Shown: piece after piece, positions 1 to 17,804 of the stretch
Numbering within the stretch: position 1 is the stretch's first letter
How the letters are laid out: every line of letters begins with the position of its first letter
Assembly (NCBI GenBank): GCA_028751875.1
Contig: CM054140.1
Span: 10,304,881 to 10,368,880 of the forward strand
DNA from: Rapana venosa
Lineage: Eukaryota; Mollusca; Gastropoda; Neogastropoda; Muricidae
Length of the DNA stretch: 64,000 nucleotides
Direction of reading: 5' to 3'
The notes under the pieces: model-generated
What the model was told of the DNA's origin: nothing
The model's database searches: none
What the model saw: only the letters and a program-made list of their open reading frames with translations
Position numbers and translations under genes: made by a program

Positions 1-326
1 CTCCTCATCATCATTATCATCCTTGTTATCTTCCTCAACGCCACCCCCCCCCCCCCCCTTCCCTCTGTTTGTTCCCCAACACTTTTGAGCATCCCTTTCA
101 TTAGATTTTTGTCTTATCGTCATTTCCCCCGCTTCATCATCATCGTCATCATCATCATCGTCGTCGTCATCATCATCATCATCATCGTCGTCGTCGTCGT
201 CGTCGTCGTCTTCTTCTTCCTCCCCCCCCTCCTCCTCTTCTGTTTGCTCCCCCACCACTCTTGAACAACCCCTCTCATTATATTGTTGTCTTATTGATTT
301 GTTCCCCGCCTCATTTTCTTATTTTA

Positions 327-355
327 GTAATAATAACAACAACAATAACAACAAC

Positions 356-411
<56 letters not shown>

Positions 412-413
412 CA
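327..413. repeat. (AAT/AAC)n microsatellite and repeat tail
   Basis: An AAT/AAC trinucleotide tract is followed at 411-480 by a tail motif containing TTTATATAGCGCTATATCTT. The same pairing of an AAT tract and this tail recurs at 6320-6400 and 19965-20035, and in the opposite order at 35960-36003. It therefore behaves as the 3' end of an interspersed element and not as a stand-alone microsatellite. Confidence 0.75.
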
Positions 414-504
414 TTTATATAGCGCTATATCTTGTAAAAACAAATCAAGGCGCTTGCATTCAACACATTCTTACACATACAACCAATAATTTCCTAATGT
501 TAAC

Positions 505-506
<2 letters not shown>

Positions 507-548
<42 letters not shown>

Positions 549-551
549 GGG
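507..551. repeat. (AG)n followed by poly(G)
   Basis: An AG dinucleotide tract runs directly into a run of G that borders the tRNA-like head of a SINE-like copy. Confidence 0.9.
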
Positions 552-895
552 CAGGGTAGCCTAGTGGTTAGAGCGATGAATTTGCGATCTGACGGCTTGG
601 ATTCGAGGCACTACCAAGACACTTGTTCGAGAAGATTTTTTTTCCGTCTGGAGTTCACATCAGTGCCGTTTCCACTCCCCTGAAAGTCTTTCCGTTAAGA
701 CTATAATAAACTGAGGTCCTGTGTGCGAAAGCATGCAGAACATCTCGCTTAACCTTCCCCTTTCACCTATCTGGTAGTCTTGTACATTGTTGGGGAACCA
801 TTGAAGTGTTTAGAAACATCTTATCTTGCATTCACGACAAAAGCCCCTTCCGCATTTCAAAAGAGTAGGCCGTTGCCTACCGGTAGAAAGGGATG
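548..895 (+). mobile_element. tRNA-derived SINE-like family A, copy 1
   Basis: The head resembles an A box (GTAGCCTAGTGGTTAGAG). A degenerate B box (GGATTCGAGG) follows, then the family body with the landmarks GAGTTCACATCAGTGCCG, GACTATAATAAACTGAG and GCATGCAGAACATCTCG. The copy breaks off before the distal part of the family consensus. More than 15 partial or complete relatives occur in this window in both orientations. Confidence 0.75.
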
Positions 896-929
896 ATACG
901 GGTTTTAATTTTTTTTTTAAATCTTATTT

Positions 930-991
930 TTGATTGAATTTATTTTTATTCTTTTCTTTCGAGGATTATGAAATACGCACACGTATGCTTC

Positions 992-1022
<31 letters not shown>

Positions 1023-1105
1023 TCCAGACCCCGTGTGTATGCAGTTTTGTAAATTGTGTCATCCTTTCCCACCGGCACACAATGACCAATGGTTTTCTTG
1101 TTCAA
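930..1105 (-). mobile_element. SINE-like family A, copy 2 (partial)
   Basis: Reverse-orientation distal part of family A: the GAGGATTATG, ACATCCAGACCCCGTGTG and CCGGCACACAATG landmarks are present. A run of 28 T (992-1019) has expanded inside the copy. The tRNA-like head is missing. Confidence 0.7.
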
Positions 1106-1132
1106 AACACATGGTGCTGGGGGTCGTGTTTA

Positions 1133-1228
1133 AACATTATCCCCTAAGTCGGAATGTGGCGATATTAATGGTAGGTACTTGTCGCATAAAAACGCAAAAC
1201 TCGCACTGTTGGTGAACTTAAGCTAAGG
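1133..1228 (+). mobile_element. SINE-like family B, tail fragment
   Basis: The tail module reads CCCTAAGTCGGAATGTGGC, then a TTAATGGT stretch, and ends in GGTGAACTTAAGCTAAGG. This module recurs more than a dozen times in the window and is the distal half of family B. Confidence 0.65.
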
Positions 1229-1592
1229 AAAAAAACAAAAACAAAAACCACAAACAAACAAAAAACTCCTCCCAAAAACCAGCATCGATAACTGTGTTCA
1301 CATCTTGTGTACAATAAAAATGTAGCCCACTCTTTCGATTTTACTGTTCAGGTTTTATAGTGCACTGTTGCACTACAGCCGTTACTTCTCTAACAACAAA
1401 AAACACTAAATAATAAACACCACCAGCTGGCCTTGCACATGCCAGTCCGTTGATTTTTGTGGCCTAGAAAACTGCAAGCTGCGCTGATTTCCATTTACGC
1501 CTCGTGAACCGTTTGTTTTGTTTTGGTTTTCTTTCCAATTATGATTATTTTATTTATTTTTATTTTTTTATTTTTTAAAAATTTTTTTTGTT

Positions 1593-1610
1593 GGGGGGGG
1601 GGGGGGGGGG
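1593..1610. repeat. poly(G) run
   Basis: Eighteen consecutive G. Confidence 0.95.
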
Positions 1611-1677
1611 TTCTTTGTTTTGCACCGGTTCTGTTTGTTTGATTTCTTTAAAATCAATTTGTGGTTTTGTTCTGTTT

Positions 1678-1794
<117 letters not shown>

Positions 1795-1798
1795 AATT

Positions 1799-2078
1799 TT
1801 AATTTATTTTTTTATTTTATTCTTTTATATCGAGGATAATGGAATAAGCACTCATGTGCTTTTTTACATCCAGTCCCCGTGTGTGTGCGGTTTTGTAAAT
1901 TCTGTCATCTGTTCCCACCGGCACACATGGCCTACTCTTACGAAAAGCGGAACAGGATTTAACGTGTGCACAAGATGTTCTGCGTGCGTTCGCACACGGG
2001 ACCTCGGTTTATAGTCTCATCCGAAGGACTTTTGGGGAAAGTGGAGTCGGCACTGATGTTAACTCCAGGGAAAAATAT
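1799..2078 (-). mobile_element. SINE-like family A, copy 3
   Basis: Long reverse-orientation copy with a well preserved distal body (GAGGATAATGGAATAAGCAC, GGCACACATGGCCTACTC, GGACCTCGGTTTATAGTCTC, ATGTTAACTCCAGGG). Where the tRNA-like head should follow, the copy runs into a GT/GCGT microsatellite (2081-2182). Confidence 0.8.
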
Positions 2079-2119
2079 CTGTGTGTGTGTGCGTGCGTGT
2101 GCGTGCGTGCGTGCGTGTG

Positions 2120-2183
<64 letters not shown>

Positions 2184-2202
2184 GTTGTTGTTGTCGTCGT
2201 CG
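2079..2202. repeat. (GT)n/(GCGT)n microsatellite
   Basis: Mixed GT and GCGT units end in TTG and TCG triplets. Alternating purine-pyrimidine composition is kept over about 100 bases, so the tract could adopt Z-DNA. Confidence 0.9.
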
Positions 2203-2895
2203 TCTTCAATTTAACGTCTGTTCACTCTAAGTGATATTAAATGAGGGAAATAGAAAGTGTAATGAAAGTTTCTTTAGAAAGGAGAGGAAGGAGTTGAAGG
2301 AGAAAAGGTTAAGGCGTAGCATCAGTGTTGGTATTTTTGTGAGAAAAAACCCCTACAAAAGTAGGGATAATACTTTTAAACAGGGGCAAAATATAAATTC
2401 AACAATGTGGAAACATGAAATAACAATAACGTAACTACAATAAATATTCAAGTGGACAATGCAATAAACATCTGGTAATGGCAAAGGCTAGCTTTGAATT
2501 TTCAAATACATTTTCCAGAGACTGTTCAGAAAATGTAGGTTAAAAAAGGTTTTACAATAGGGCACTCAAATATGATAATTATGAGTATTGGAAAAATGAT
2601 CCCCACATAGACATCTGACATGTTTACAACATTTTGTAAGGAATGCATTTAACTTCATTCTAAAATATAGTGAACTAACCCTTCTCATGGATATAAAACG
2701 CGTATCTATTTGAGAAGGAGCCATATAATAGAAATATGGGCAGTGGTCAGACAACTTTTAAAATATCGTTCCTTGAATTGATCATATTCTGTAAGCTTAC
2801 CCCATGAAGTTTGTTCTAATATTTGGTATCCCTCCTGTATAGATAAGGGAACGTCCAGTTCCATCGATTCCATATCATATCTTGCCCCCTTTTTT

Positions 2896-2914
2896 GCGTG
2901 TGTGTGTGTGTGTG

Positions 2915-2948
<34 letters not shown>

Positions 2949-3006
2949 TTATCTATTGTGAACACTATATAGTGGTGGTGCGTGCGTGCGTGCGCGCGCG
3001 CGCGCG

Positions 3007-3062
<56 letters not shown>

Positions 3063-3067
3063 TGTGT
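2896..3067. repeat. (GT)n tracts around a (GC)n core
   Basis: Two GT tracts (about 2898-2946 and 3008-3067) flank a GCGT-to-GC stretch at about 2980-3007, a strongly alternating purine-pyrimidine segment. Confidence 0.9.
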
Positions 3068-3111
3068 AGTTATTATCTATGTGAACTCTGTATCAAAGGG
3101 GGAAAAATCGA

Positions 3112-3475
3112 GGGATGCTGTAGCTGAGTGGTCAGGTCCTAACCGGTCAAATTCAATCTCATCAGTCCATGAATCCGTGGGTTCGAATCTCGGTGTCGAC
3201 GTCTGCTGGTAAAGAAAGGGTGGGGGATTTGTACGATCTCAACTTCAAATGTAGACCTGCCAGTGCCTTCGTTCCCTTTGTGTAGAAACACATTCAGAAG
3301 ATCAAAATATTATGCACGTTTAATATCCCGTAAAACATGCCAGCGTTCGGTGGGTTACGGAAACACGAACATACCCAGCATACATCCCCGAAGTCGGAAT
3401 GTGGCTACCTTCACGTACTCAAAATCTCACCATTTGGTGGACTTCGGAGCTCTAGCTGAAGAACAAAAAGAAAAT
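3112..3475 (+). mobile_element. tRNA-derived SINE-like family B, near full-length copy
   Basis: The head has an A-box-like segment (TGTAGCTGAGTGGTCAG) and a B-box-like segment (GGGTTCGAATCTC at about 3179-3191). The body contains GTAGACCTGCCAGTGCC and the tail CCCGAAGTCGGAATGTGGC, ending in GGAGCTCTAGCTGAAGAAC. This is the best reference copy for family B in the window. A short module at 3522-3572 (GCCCTTCATGGGATGATTAA) follows and recurs at 31960-32012. Confidence 0.8.
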
Positions 3476-4108
3476 CCCTCTTTTTTGTGTTTTAAACATA
3501 CGTTTCAATGTGCCTGTCAGTATTGTAATAGCCCTTCATGGGATGATTAAAGCGTTTTTGACTTGACCTGAACTTCTTTTTCATCAATAAAGAAGAACTT
3601 AAGTTCAAATAAAATCCACTGATCTTACCACCAATGTATGAATGAATATGATGGACCGTGTTGGCTTTCTCTCTTTTTTTTCGTTGATTATGTTAAAGTC
3701 CTGGCGGAGTCATCCATTAATGGACTACATCAACCAGTCACTACTATCAATACACTCCCTCAAACTTTTATAGGTTGCGTTGAGTACGGGTGGGCGGGGA
3801 AGTAGATTTGTTGTTCAGCAGTGACGATAAGACCAGTTGAAATCAAGCTCTTCTTGTATGTTTAACTTCCTGGCTCTAGCTGGTTTAAAAGACTCCTAGG
3901 CGGACCTGATCAATAGTTACTGAGAATTATCACCACCAATTTTTAAAAAAATTACAAAAAGGTTTATCGGATCATATTCTCTAATTAAATTTCTACCGGC
4001 GCGAGGGCTTTTAGATAAGAGCTACAGAGAAGAAGACAGTAAAGTGGGGGAGAAAGGAGAGTGAGGTGAGGAGAGAGGAGGGTGCATTTTTAATTAAGCT
4101 AGTGTCGT

Positions 4109-4201
4109 ATGGCAGGCAGTGGCAGGGCGGTTGGGCTTGCAGGAGAACGCGTTGTTAGTAACAAGGGAAGTAATTTTAATGGAAGTGTTTTCATGTGCTA
4201 G
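4109..4201 (+). promoter_or_regulatory. Upstream ORF before NDUFB6
   Basis: An ATG at 4109 opens a 30-codon frame ending with TAG at 4199-4201, 25 bases before the chosen NDUFB6 start and out of frame with it. If the transcript starts upstream of 4109, this frame would be scanned first and could dampen translation. The transcription start is not visible, so this is conditional. Confidence 0.35.
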
Positions 4202-4226
4202 TGACTTCCCTTTATTGAAGGTCATC

Positions 4227-10111
<5,885 letters not shown>

Positions 10112-10627
10112 ATGAACGTGCCTGGCTAGCCACAGATAGAACTTTGGATGTAGAGAGAACTTCTGTTATCAAGAAGTGGTGTGAGAAAGACAGAAAATTG
10201 CTTGTCCATGCATCTGGGACACTTAGCGTTACATAACAGCTTGAGCTTTCCATGATTTTTTTTCTTTAGAAGAGCAAAACAAAGAACAGGTTTCATAGAC
10301 CATTGAAATGTATTTAATATAGGTGAATGACTTAACATAACCTACATATATTTCTTATTCTTGTGTATTGAAAAAACAAAAACAAAAAGAAACGAACAGC
10401 TGTCCTAAAGCAGTGTGATGTATTTTAAAAGTGTTGAAGGGTGTGTTTTTTTTCAATTGTGCAGAATTTGAGTGGAAGATTTCAGATTTCTGGCATATTT
10501 TGATAGATTGTCAGTGTGCCATTTGTTGTTTTGGTTGTTTTTTTAATTAAAAAACTTTTTTAATGTATAGATCTAGTAAGATAAGCTTAGAAATTGTTGG
10601 AAGTGACTGTATGTGTGTGGAATATTC

Positions 10628-10633
10628 AATAAA
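10628..10633 (+). terminator. NDUFB6 poly(A) signal
   Basis: A canonical AATAAA lies 517 bases after the stop codon and is followed by a GT-rich stretch (ATGTTTGTGGGG at about 10653), as expected for a cleavage and polyadenylation region. Confidence 0.7.
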
Positions 10634-10639
10634 CACGAG

Positions 10640-12500
10640 AAAAGAAATATGCTCATGTTTGTGGGGTTATTATTTGTTGTGATTGTGTTTGACCCTGAAC
10701 TGTGCCATCAGTGTCACAGTTAAAGGCTGGGCCAAGGTTTTATATGAAAGAAAGCATAGAATACATGCCTGTCTCCTCTTTAACCTAGTGCATCTCCAAA
10801 TACATTACTCTTATTGTGACATCAATTTCCATGAAATAAAAAAATATATATCTCAAATCCCTTGATTCTGTTTCCTGATCACTTTGATCAGTATTTCTTT
10901 TCTTAAGTACATTGATGCTAATGAATGGCACATTCAAATCAGAGGTCTTCTCAGGTTTTGCAGACTCATTGGAAACTACCAATGGGAAGGTATGGTGCTA
11001 GTCTTTGTCCCAGGGAAAAGGACAATAGAGCCTGATACATTTGTATTCCATGTTAATTGATGACTATGTTAGATAAGCTCACTTCAATACGAGGCTAAAG
11101 CTTGATTTTCCATGAGTGAGGCTTGTGCTTACCTGACTTTTTCAGTCCCACCGTCAAGTAGCAACAGTTTGTTCAAGTTATGGATAAGGAGCCCTTCAAT
11201 ATTCCACTGTGGAGAACTCAACCAGCCTAAGTGGTGTCTAAACAGGTACTTATGAACACCTCTGAAATGACCCAGCACCAGTACAGGGTCTTTCCTGTGA
11301 GTGATCTCATTGCAACCTTCCGCTGATAGGCCCCCGCCTGCAGTCTGTTGGCTATGGAAGTATGCATGACAAAGTTTGTATTATATATATAGTTAAAAAG
11401 TCCTGAAATGATCCAGTAGCTGTGCAGGGCCTTTTCTTGTGAGTGATCTATCGCAATCTGATGCGAATAGTTTCATGAGGTCTGTTGGTTGTAGAAGTAT
11501 GCAGGGAAGAGTTTCTGTGTAGTTGTATAGAGTTGAAATGAATAGTTGGTAAAGCCAGTAAGGCTCAACCAGAAGAACAAAACAATAGAAAATACATCAT
11601 ACATGTGTTTACTGGGCTAAGGAAACAACACTAATAGGAATTGTTTGTAAAACCCATTGAGATGGGGTGGGGGTTCTGTCCTAAGAAAGAGATCAATATA
11701 TGGATAAAATCACTGAATGTTAACTCCTCCGGGGGAAAAATCCCGTTGAATTGGATTCGAACCCAGGTCAGCAGACCGGCCACTTTTAGCCAAATAAAAA
11801 AAAATTGCAGTTTCATTTCTTGCTGAGGTGAAAGCCTTGATACAGCCTTTGTAGTTAGTTGAGCTACAAACATTTCAATAATAATTAATGTAATGAGAAG
11901 GATCATTTGTTCCCTTGGGGAGGGTTAACGTGAACAAAGGAAAATATTGGCTACCCACAATCCCATCTTCCCAAATTTCGGGCAGTATGTGCTGCTCAAG
12001 GATAGGCAAACATAATTACTGCAGGTATGTTGCCAGAAACTGTATGTTACCAGAAACTATCACAGGAGCCTTGAAACAAGGAAGCAATTCATCATCATCA
12101 AGATTGAAGTGCATACAAGTGTTTGTATTCATGAGATAGACAAACAGCTTTTACTACAAATCAGACATGCTTCTGTGAACAAATTTTTTAACACAACTTT
12201 TGGGTGTTTTTTTACACTTTCATTGTCTTTAGTCATTCATTTAAAAAGAACTAACATGAACTGATTATATTGTGTATGATTATGAAAAAGACTAATCCTT
12301 ACACAAGTCAGAGACATTCAGACAAACACTTTACATACAAATCAGACACACTCAAATCAACAGATACTTCTTTTCACATTTTAATCACAAAGTAATTATG
12401 AAAAATAAAAGTCACCAATATTAATACATGTAGAGAAAACCATTCATGTAATACTAACAGTACAATAACAATCATTGGTAGTGGTACAATCCCGCTGAAA
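10640..12500. other. Intergenic, no gene seen; one tandem duplication
   Basis: No coding exon is recognised. The stretch contains an imperfect duplication (listed separately), a family A fragment with an inverted B-box-like segment at about 11715-11785, and unique sequence. Confidence 0.6.
11257..11535. repeat. Diverged tandem duplication, about 140 bp per copy
   Basis: Copy 1 (about 11257-11397) and copy 2 (about 11400-11535) share CTGAAATGA(C/T)CCAG, a GTGCAGGGCCTT-like segment, GTGAGTGATCT, GTCTGTTGG and GAAGTATGCA in the same order, with many substitutions. Confidence 0.7.
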
Positions 12501-15500
12501 ACTTAAAAAGTTACAGGGATGCTATCAACTATCAAGTTTTCTCTCCACACACACACACACAGTGAAACACCCACGCACGCACGCGCGCACACACACATAG
12601 TGAAACACCCACACACACGCGCGTGCACACACACACAGCATTTTTGAAAGAATAATGAGATAAGCATGTACGTAATAAACAAATTTACATATATGGGTTG
12701 TTCTCAAAAACGTACTATTTCTGTGACGAGACCCCAAAATCAATTTCACTCTACATACATGTCTTTATGTCACACAGTACAGCATTTCAATATACATCAT
12801 TTTCTAAAATGGAAAAGATGATCAGTCAATTCATCTTGCTGTAATAGATGATTAAAAAATTATTTTCTTTTGTTGTTACGGTTGACATGAAATCCCCCAA
12901 AAAGAGCTTTGAGGTCTTTAAAAACAGCATGCTTTCTAAAACCTGGTATAAATTACTTGTAAACAAAGGAAGAAATGGTTCCCATATGACAAGAACTGTC
13001 GAAATGATCATGAATGTGCTTTTTTCTGGTTTTCAAAATCAACATTAGTCCTCCATGCTCACGGCAACTTCACATTCTCATGTCTCCATAATTATTGAAA
13101 TATACAGCTCAAGTCAGGCATGAAGTACTTCTTATCCTTGCTCACAAGAGGCACACAGCAGCTGTTCAGAACAATATACTGTTTATTGCATTTGATTATG
13201 TAATGAAAATAAAATGTTACAGTTGTGACGTGGAATCTAAGTCTATAAACTTGAAACCAGCCATAGACATGGCAAACATGAGTCAAAATGAACATAACTG
13301 ACACCAGAACAATTACAGTTAAGAAAATAGAAATGATTTGAAATCAAACGACTGATACTGTGATAGTGATACATTTTTTCACTTTGGAGTCTGTTACAGT
13401 TGAGACATGGAAACCAACTCTACAAAATACTGAGAAATGTACATGAGTCAAGAATAAAACAGCTGAAAATAAAACAATTCCATTTAGAAAAATAAAACAA
13501 GTGTACTCATTTCAATATTATTTATATGTATCAATTGCAAAGTGTATTGATCACTGGCATTGATCCATGGGTCACCCATCACTCTTGTAACCTGTCTGTT
13601 GTGGCCAAGTGTGGTAGGAGCCTGAGAGATGGAGTCCCGAAAAAGAAAAAAAAAAGCCTGTCAGCTCACTTTATTCACACTTGCACACACACACATGCAC
13701 ACACACATGTACTCATGTATGCATTACAATTTTTTTTTGCATGAGGTGAAAACAGTGATGCTGACAACTGAATAACATATTTAGAACAAAAATAAAAGAT
13801 AGTTAACTCAAGATAAGATATATAATAACTAGCATTTTTTTTCCCCACATACAACATTTTAACTATGATTTGGAAGATATGGTGTTCTTGGTTTCTCATC
13901 ACAACTGAAACCAACCAGTCTGACATACATTTGAATTACTTATGCTGAGCTCAGCATTTGTTGGTTTTTAATTTTGTGAAATCTTGACAACAAAAGACCA
14001 AAGGCTGAGGTTAGGAGGAAGTGATGTATGGGCAACATAAAGCAAAATCTCTCAGCAGGCAGCAGACTTCATTGCTTAATTTCCACGTCACAACTGTTCA
14101 CCTTATTTTTAATGAGTAAAATATGCATTAGTTTTGCACAACAACAAGGCAGTATACATTATCAAGTGGTACGAAATTCATAGCTAAAGAGCGACATCAT
14201 GTCATTCTGCTGTAAAATCACAGGGAAGAAGGTGTAGACGGGAGAGGTAGTGACACATTTTCGTCGAAACTAGAAACTCGGAACAGTGGGTTCCGTGAGT
14301 GACTGTACATACTTCCGACAAAGACAACAGTAAAAGTAACAAACTGTCGTTGCTGGCAGAAAAAGATGAGTAGCTCGAGTTTAACGATAACAATATAGTT
14401 CTGTTTCTTTGATAAAAGGAAATAGGTAGTGTATGGAAAGGAGAAATACGATGATGGGCATTTCGTTGGTAAAAGAAACCGCGCACTTTTGTTTCCTGTC
14501 GCGACGAACACATTGGTAAATCTTCGTTCTACCAGTGACCGATATAAACAGCCATGGCAGACAAACTATACATTTCGTTTTTAGCACCTCTCTATTGACA
14601 GATAAAAAATGTAGAAGAAACAACTGACAGGCAAACTACTTGATTTTTTCCCTGACCAGATCTAACAGTCGCGACAAGAAAATTAAGCGTCACATTTTCC
14701 TGCCACAACTGTAACACTCAGTCTAACATTTACAGGTTGAGAGATAAATAAACCCACTGTTAAAAGTTTGAAAATCAAATTCAGTATTTATCACACACAG
14801 TTATTTAGTTATTACATAAATGAAGCAACGGAAAACATCAATGATGCATGAAAATAATGAAAATTCCTAAAATCCTGAATGGTCAGCTCCGGAAACTATC
14901 GCGCTTTTGTCTCTTGACGCAACAGACACTCTGTTCACAACTAGATCTATTTGATTAGATCAGGCTTTAAAATTTCACCCCTCACAGGACAGTTGCTTTC
15001 TTTAATCAAACTGTATGTCTTCTGATGACATTTTCTACCCCTGTAAGTGTCCTGTCTAAAATAAAGACAAAGTGTAACTGGATTTGGTTTGCAAGACAAA
15101 GACGAAGTCTGTGATAACATCAAAAATAATAAAATTTCTCATCTTGAATATTGATTTGCATTATGAAATGCCTTAATAATGAAAAAAGACTCTTTACAAA
15201 GAACTATTCATAATGAAACGATAAACAGATTGAACAAACAGGTACACCCACTTTTAATGATGCAGTCCCAGAAAACCTTACAGTTGAGATGTTTCCGCAG
15301 ATGAATGACGACAAAGAAACCAGAGTCTAGAACCCACTTATAGAATGATAAAGCAGGAAAAATCTGCATTCCAGGGATGTTTCCGGTGACGGAGAAGTGC
15401 TCTGACTTTGAATCTCGGTCAAGTGACCTTAGTCTCAGAGTTCATACAGCGTTTACATTGTACAGTTGCTACCGTAAGAAGTGTAAACGATGCTGTGTTT

Positions 15501-16940
15501 GTGATCGGTGATGACTTTAAAGAGGAAAGGAACCACAGCTCGTCAGCACCAATTGTTCCTAGTGTCATACAGTGTCTTCTCCATTACTTTTTGCAGGAAA
15601 GCATTACCCAGAATGCTGAACAGTTTTGTGCTTGAAACATTACAATGGACCAGAAAGTGGAAACCAAGTGTAGCACAACCGTAACGAAAATTATATACGC
15701 CCATATATATAATAAAGTTCAAACTGCAGCTAAGAATGTTCTTATTGCAAAGATAAAGAAACATCTGAAGAGATGTTTGATGCTGTTTTTGTTGAGAAAC
15801 AACACTTGTTAAAGGGTATTAACAACATTCAGTTTACAGTGTGTTCCTTCTTGTCACAAATCCTCCATTTTGTTTGTGTGATATTTTTATAATAAATGCT
15901 CCAATTTACAATGAAAATAATATAACCGTGCATTTTTCTTTTAAAATTTTATTTCTTCAATACAAACACCACTCAAATGTAACAAGCATCCTAATCATCC
16001 ACAAACAAAACATAAATTTCAGGTCTTCCAAGTGAGTTACACCAATGGCACACATGTTTCTGAGAACAACCCATATATGTAATGAACAAATTTAGCACTA
16101 CTGGTATTACAATCTGAGGCAGAAATTTCCCACCTTCTTTGAGTCCCCAAAGACAGTTTAAAGAGCCGGCAACACACACACACATATCCAAGTCAGACAT
16201 GGCTCACAAGCACAAGTATGTGTATTATGTATAACCATACACATGTAGTGATGCACGCATGCATATGTACACACACACCACACACACCTTCCTTAGTTCT
16301 ACCAGACTCACATCCGGGCAGTTAGAAAATCAAGTATAGCAGCACTGCAAACCAACAAAAGCGAACAACACTACCACTGCATGCTTTCAACATACCGGTT
16401 TTCACCACAAAATACACATCAAATGACTTGACTTCTCCTGTCATTTCTTGGAGGGTGGTTTGGGGCCTTGCACGGAATAAATATTTCAGGTAGTGTTGAC
16501 ACGGGCGAGGTGGATGTACTGAATGTGATCCCCCTCCAGGTGGCAGAGTGCAAGCTGGTATGTTCAAGAAGTCATCCACACCACTGGCAATTCATTACTG
16601 GACCACTCTCCTATCTCCAGTGTATGGGGTTTTGATGTGCCCACAAAATCTGCCTGCGTTTATTATACAGGACCTCAATTTATGCTCTCCTCTGAAGGAC
16701 CACAGTTTAAAAAGAGTAGGAAGATTAATTTATAATTTTTTTTTCTTAATTTAACTAAAACAGATCATACAACTTTTTGAAGGTTATTTGGTATCTAAAA
16801 GAGAAATTGTATACAAAATGCCTTTTTAATGAACCCCAAACAAAAAGAAATTTTCTATTCTGCAGTCAACCGCTGATTCATGATGGCTGCTCCATACACA
16901 AGCTATACACACATACATAACACATTCACACATAGCCGTC
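12500..16940. other. AT-rich unique sequence, no gene seen
   Basis: The stretch is mostly unique, with short CA/GC microsatellites at 12543-12640 and 13678-13710 and CA at 16270-16290. The longest open frames (about 100 codons around 14.2-14.6 kb on the - strand) resemble no family I know and lack supporting splice or codon evidence. Part of the stretch may be 3'UTR of the - strand RPC9 transcript: reverse-strand AATAAA hexamers lie at 16659-16664 and 15948-15953. Confidence 0.5.
16610..16705 (-). mobile_element. SINE-like family A fragment
   Basis: A short reverse-orientation middle segment of family A: a GACCTCAATTTATGCTCTC block followed by TCTGAAGGACCAC. It is diverged. Confidence 0.45.
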
Positions 16941-16946
16941 CGGCCT

Positions 16947-17423
16947 TTAGATAGCGACAAAGTCCACCCCAGCCCCCTCCTCTTCCTCCTCCTCCTCCAT
17001 CCCTTCCTCTTCCGCTTCTCCATCCTCCTCCGGTGACGGAGGGTCCGGTCCAGGGAGAGCGTTAATCACCGTGATCCTCAAGCGCTCCATGTCCTCTTCA
17101 GAGGTGAAGCGCTCCTCGCTCTCCTCCACCATCAAGTGCATCTCCACCATGGTGGTGGGCCGGCTGTTCAGCATCTGAAGCTTCTCTGCTTTCGTCAGCT
17201 TGAACTCGTTGACGGCTTGAATGAACGGGGCAACATGCTCCGGGGTCTGCAGGGCACAGGGCGTATTCTCCAGGTACTTGAGGGTTTCGTAGGTGATGGT
17301 GCCCAGGTTCTGCTGGGCTTTCGTGGGCTTCTGTTGGCCATTGCGACCAGCCTGGATGTCTTTGAGCAGACCCATCACTTCCAGGTTGCTCAGCATCGTC
17401 TCGTTGGGATTCTTCACTTCCAT
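16947..17423 (-). CDS. CRCP: DNA-directed RNA polymerase III subunit RPC9 (CRCP, POLR3I)
   Basis: Rpb4-like subunit of the RNA polymerase III stalk; its known partner is RPC8, and it supports initiation of tRNA and 5S rRNA transcription in the nucleus. The 158-residue protein starts at the ATG at 17423 (MEVKN...). It shows the family core: a GQQ-like run, LGTITYETLKYLENTPC (about residues 40-57) and LTKAEKLQMLNSRP (about 76-89), followed by an MVEESEER segment. The C-terminus is strongly acidic (runs of Glu, about residues 130-150), longer than in vertebrate CRCP (about 148 residues in total). The whole frame is uninterrupted here, whereas the vertebrate gene has several exons. A non-ATG in-frame extension upstream is not needed. 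A membrane-protein frame ends about 100 bases upstream on the same strand. Confidence 0.93.
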   Translation of the reverse strand: MEVKNPNETMLSNLEVMGLLKDIQAGRNGQQKPTKAQQNLGTITYETLKYLENTPCALQTPEHVAPFIQAVNEFKLTKAEKLQMLNSRPTTMVEMHLMVEESEERFTSEEDMERLRITVINALPGPDPPSPEEDGEAEEEGMEEEEEEEGAGVDFVAI

Positions 17424-17525
17424 TGCTACACCTTTGGACAAGAACCTTGCTCACAGTTCTGACAAATATATATAAAGATGCGTTCCAAACTTTTTGCTGG
17501 GATCAGATCTGATAAGAAGCTTGTG

Positions 17526-17621
17526 CTAGGACAGGATGTGCTTGTCCATGTAGCGGATGGAGGCAAATCGACCAGCGATGATGACGTAAACCCACGCCAA
17601 GCACACGATGACAAACAGCAG
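17526..17621 (-). CDS. 3'-terminal coding exon of an unidentified small membrane protein (partial)
   Basis: On the - strand a strong acceptor (pyrimidine-rich tract, then TTCATTTTCCAG) opens at 17621. The phase-0 frame from there reads 31 residues, about the first 17 strongly hydrophobic (LLFVIVCLAWVYVIIAG), then a basic tail (RFASIRYMDKHILS), and ends in TAG at 17528-17526. This fits a C-terminal membrane anchor with a short tail. Upstream exon(s) lie at higher coordinates and I could not place them. I do not recognise the family. No donor was obvious between this stop and the RPC9 ATG 102 bases downstream, so both frames may share one exon and possibly one mRNA. Confidence 0.5.
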   Translation of the reverse strand: MLFVIVCLAWVYVIIAGRFASIRYMDKHILS

Positions 17622-17767
17622 CTGGAAAATGAAGAGAAAAAAAACAACTTGAGTAATTAATTCCTAATTATATGAAGTATAACTCTTTTTTTGGGGGGGG
17701 ACAAACAGGCACAGAAACACATGCATAATCTCTCTCTCTCTCTCTTGTCTTATTTTTTGTTTTCTTT

Positions 17768-17792
17768 GGGGGGGGGGGGGGGGGGGGGGGGG
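17768..17792. repeat. poly(G) run, 25 bases
   Basis: Uninterrupted G run followed by TGTGTGTC. Confidence 0.95.
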
Positions 17793-17804
17793 TGTGTGTC
17801 CTCA

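Noticed and set aside
4119..4226. In-frame 5' extension of NDUFB6 from a non-ATG codon
   Set aside because: GTG at 4119 is not a plausible animal start. The ATG at 4227 has the best initiation context.
14202..14623. Overlapping frames of 80-103 codons on the - strand
   Set aside because: Three overlapping frames of similar length with no family resemblance are expected by chance in low-stop sequence.
17478..17660. 60-codon + strand frame opposite the membrane-tail exon
   Set aside because: The - strand reading has a strong acceptor, a hydrophobic segment and a sensible stop. The + frame is its complement and lacks any support.
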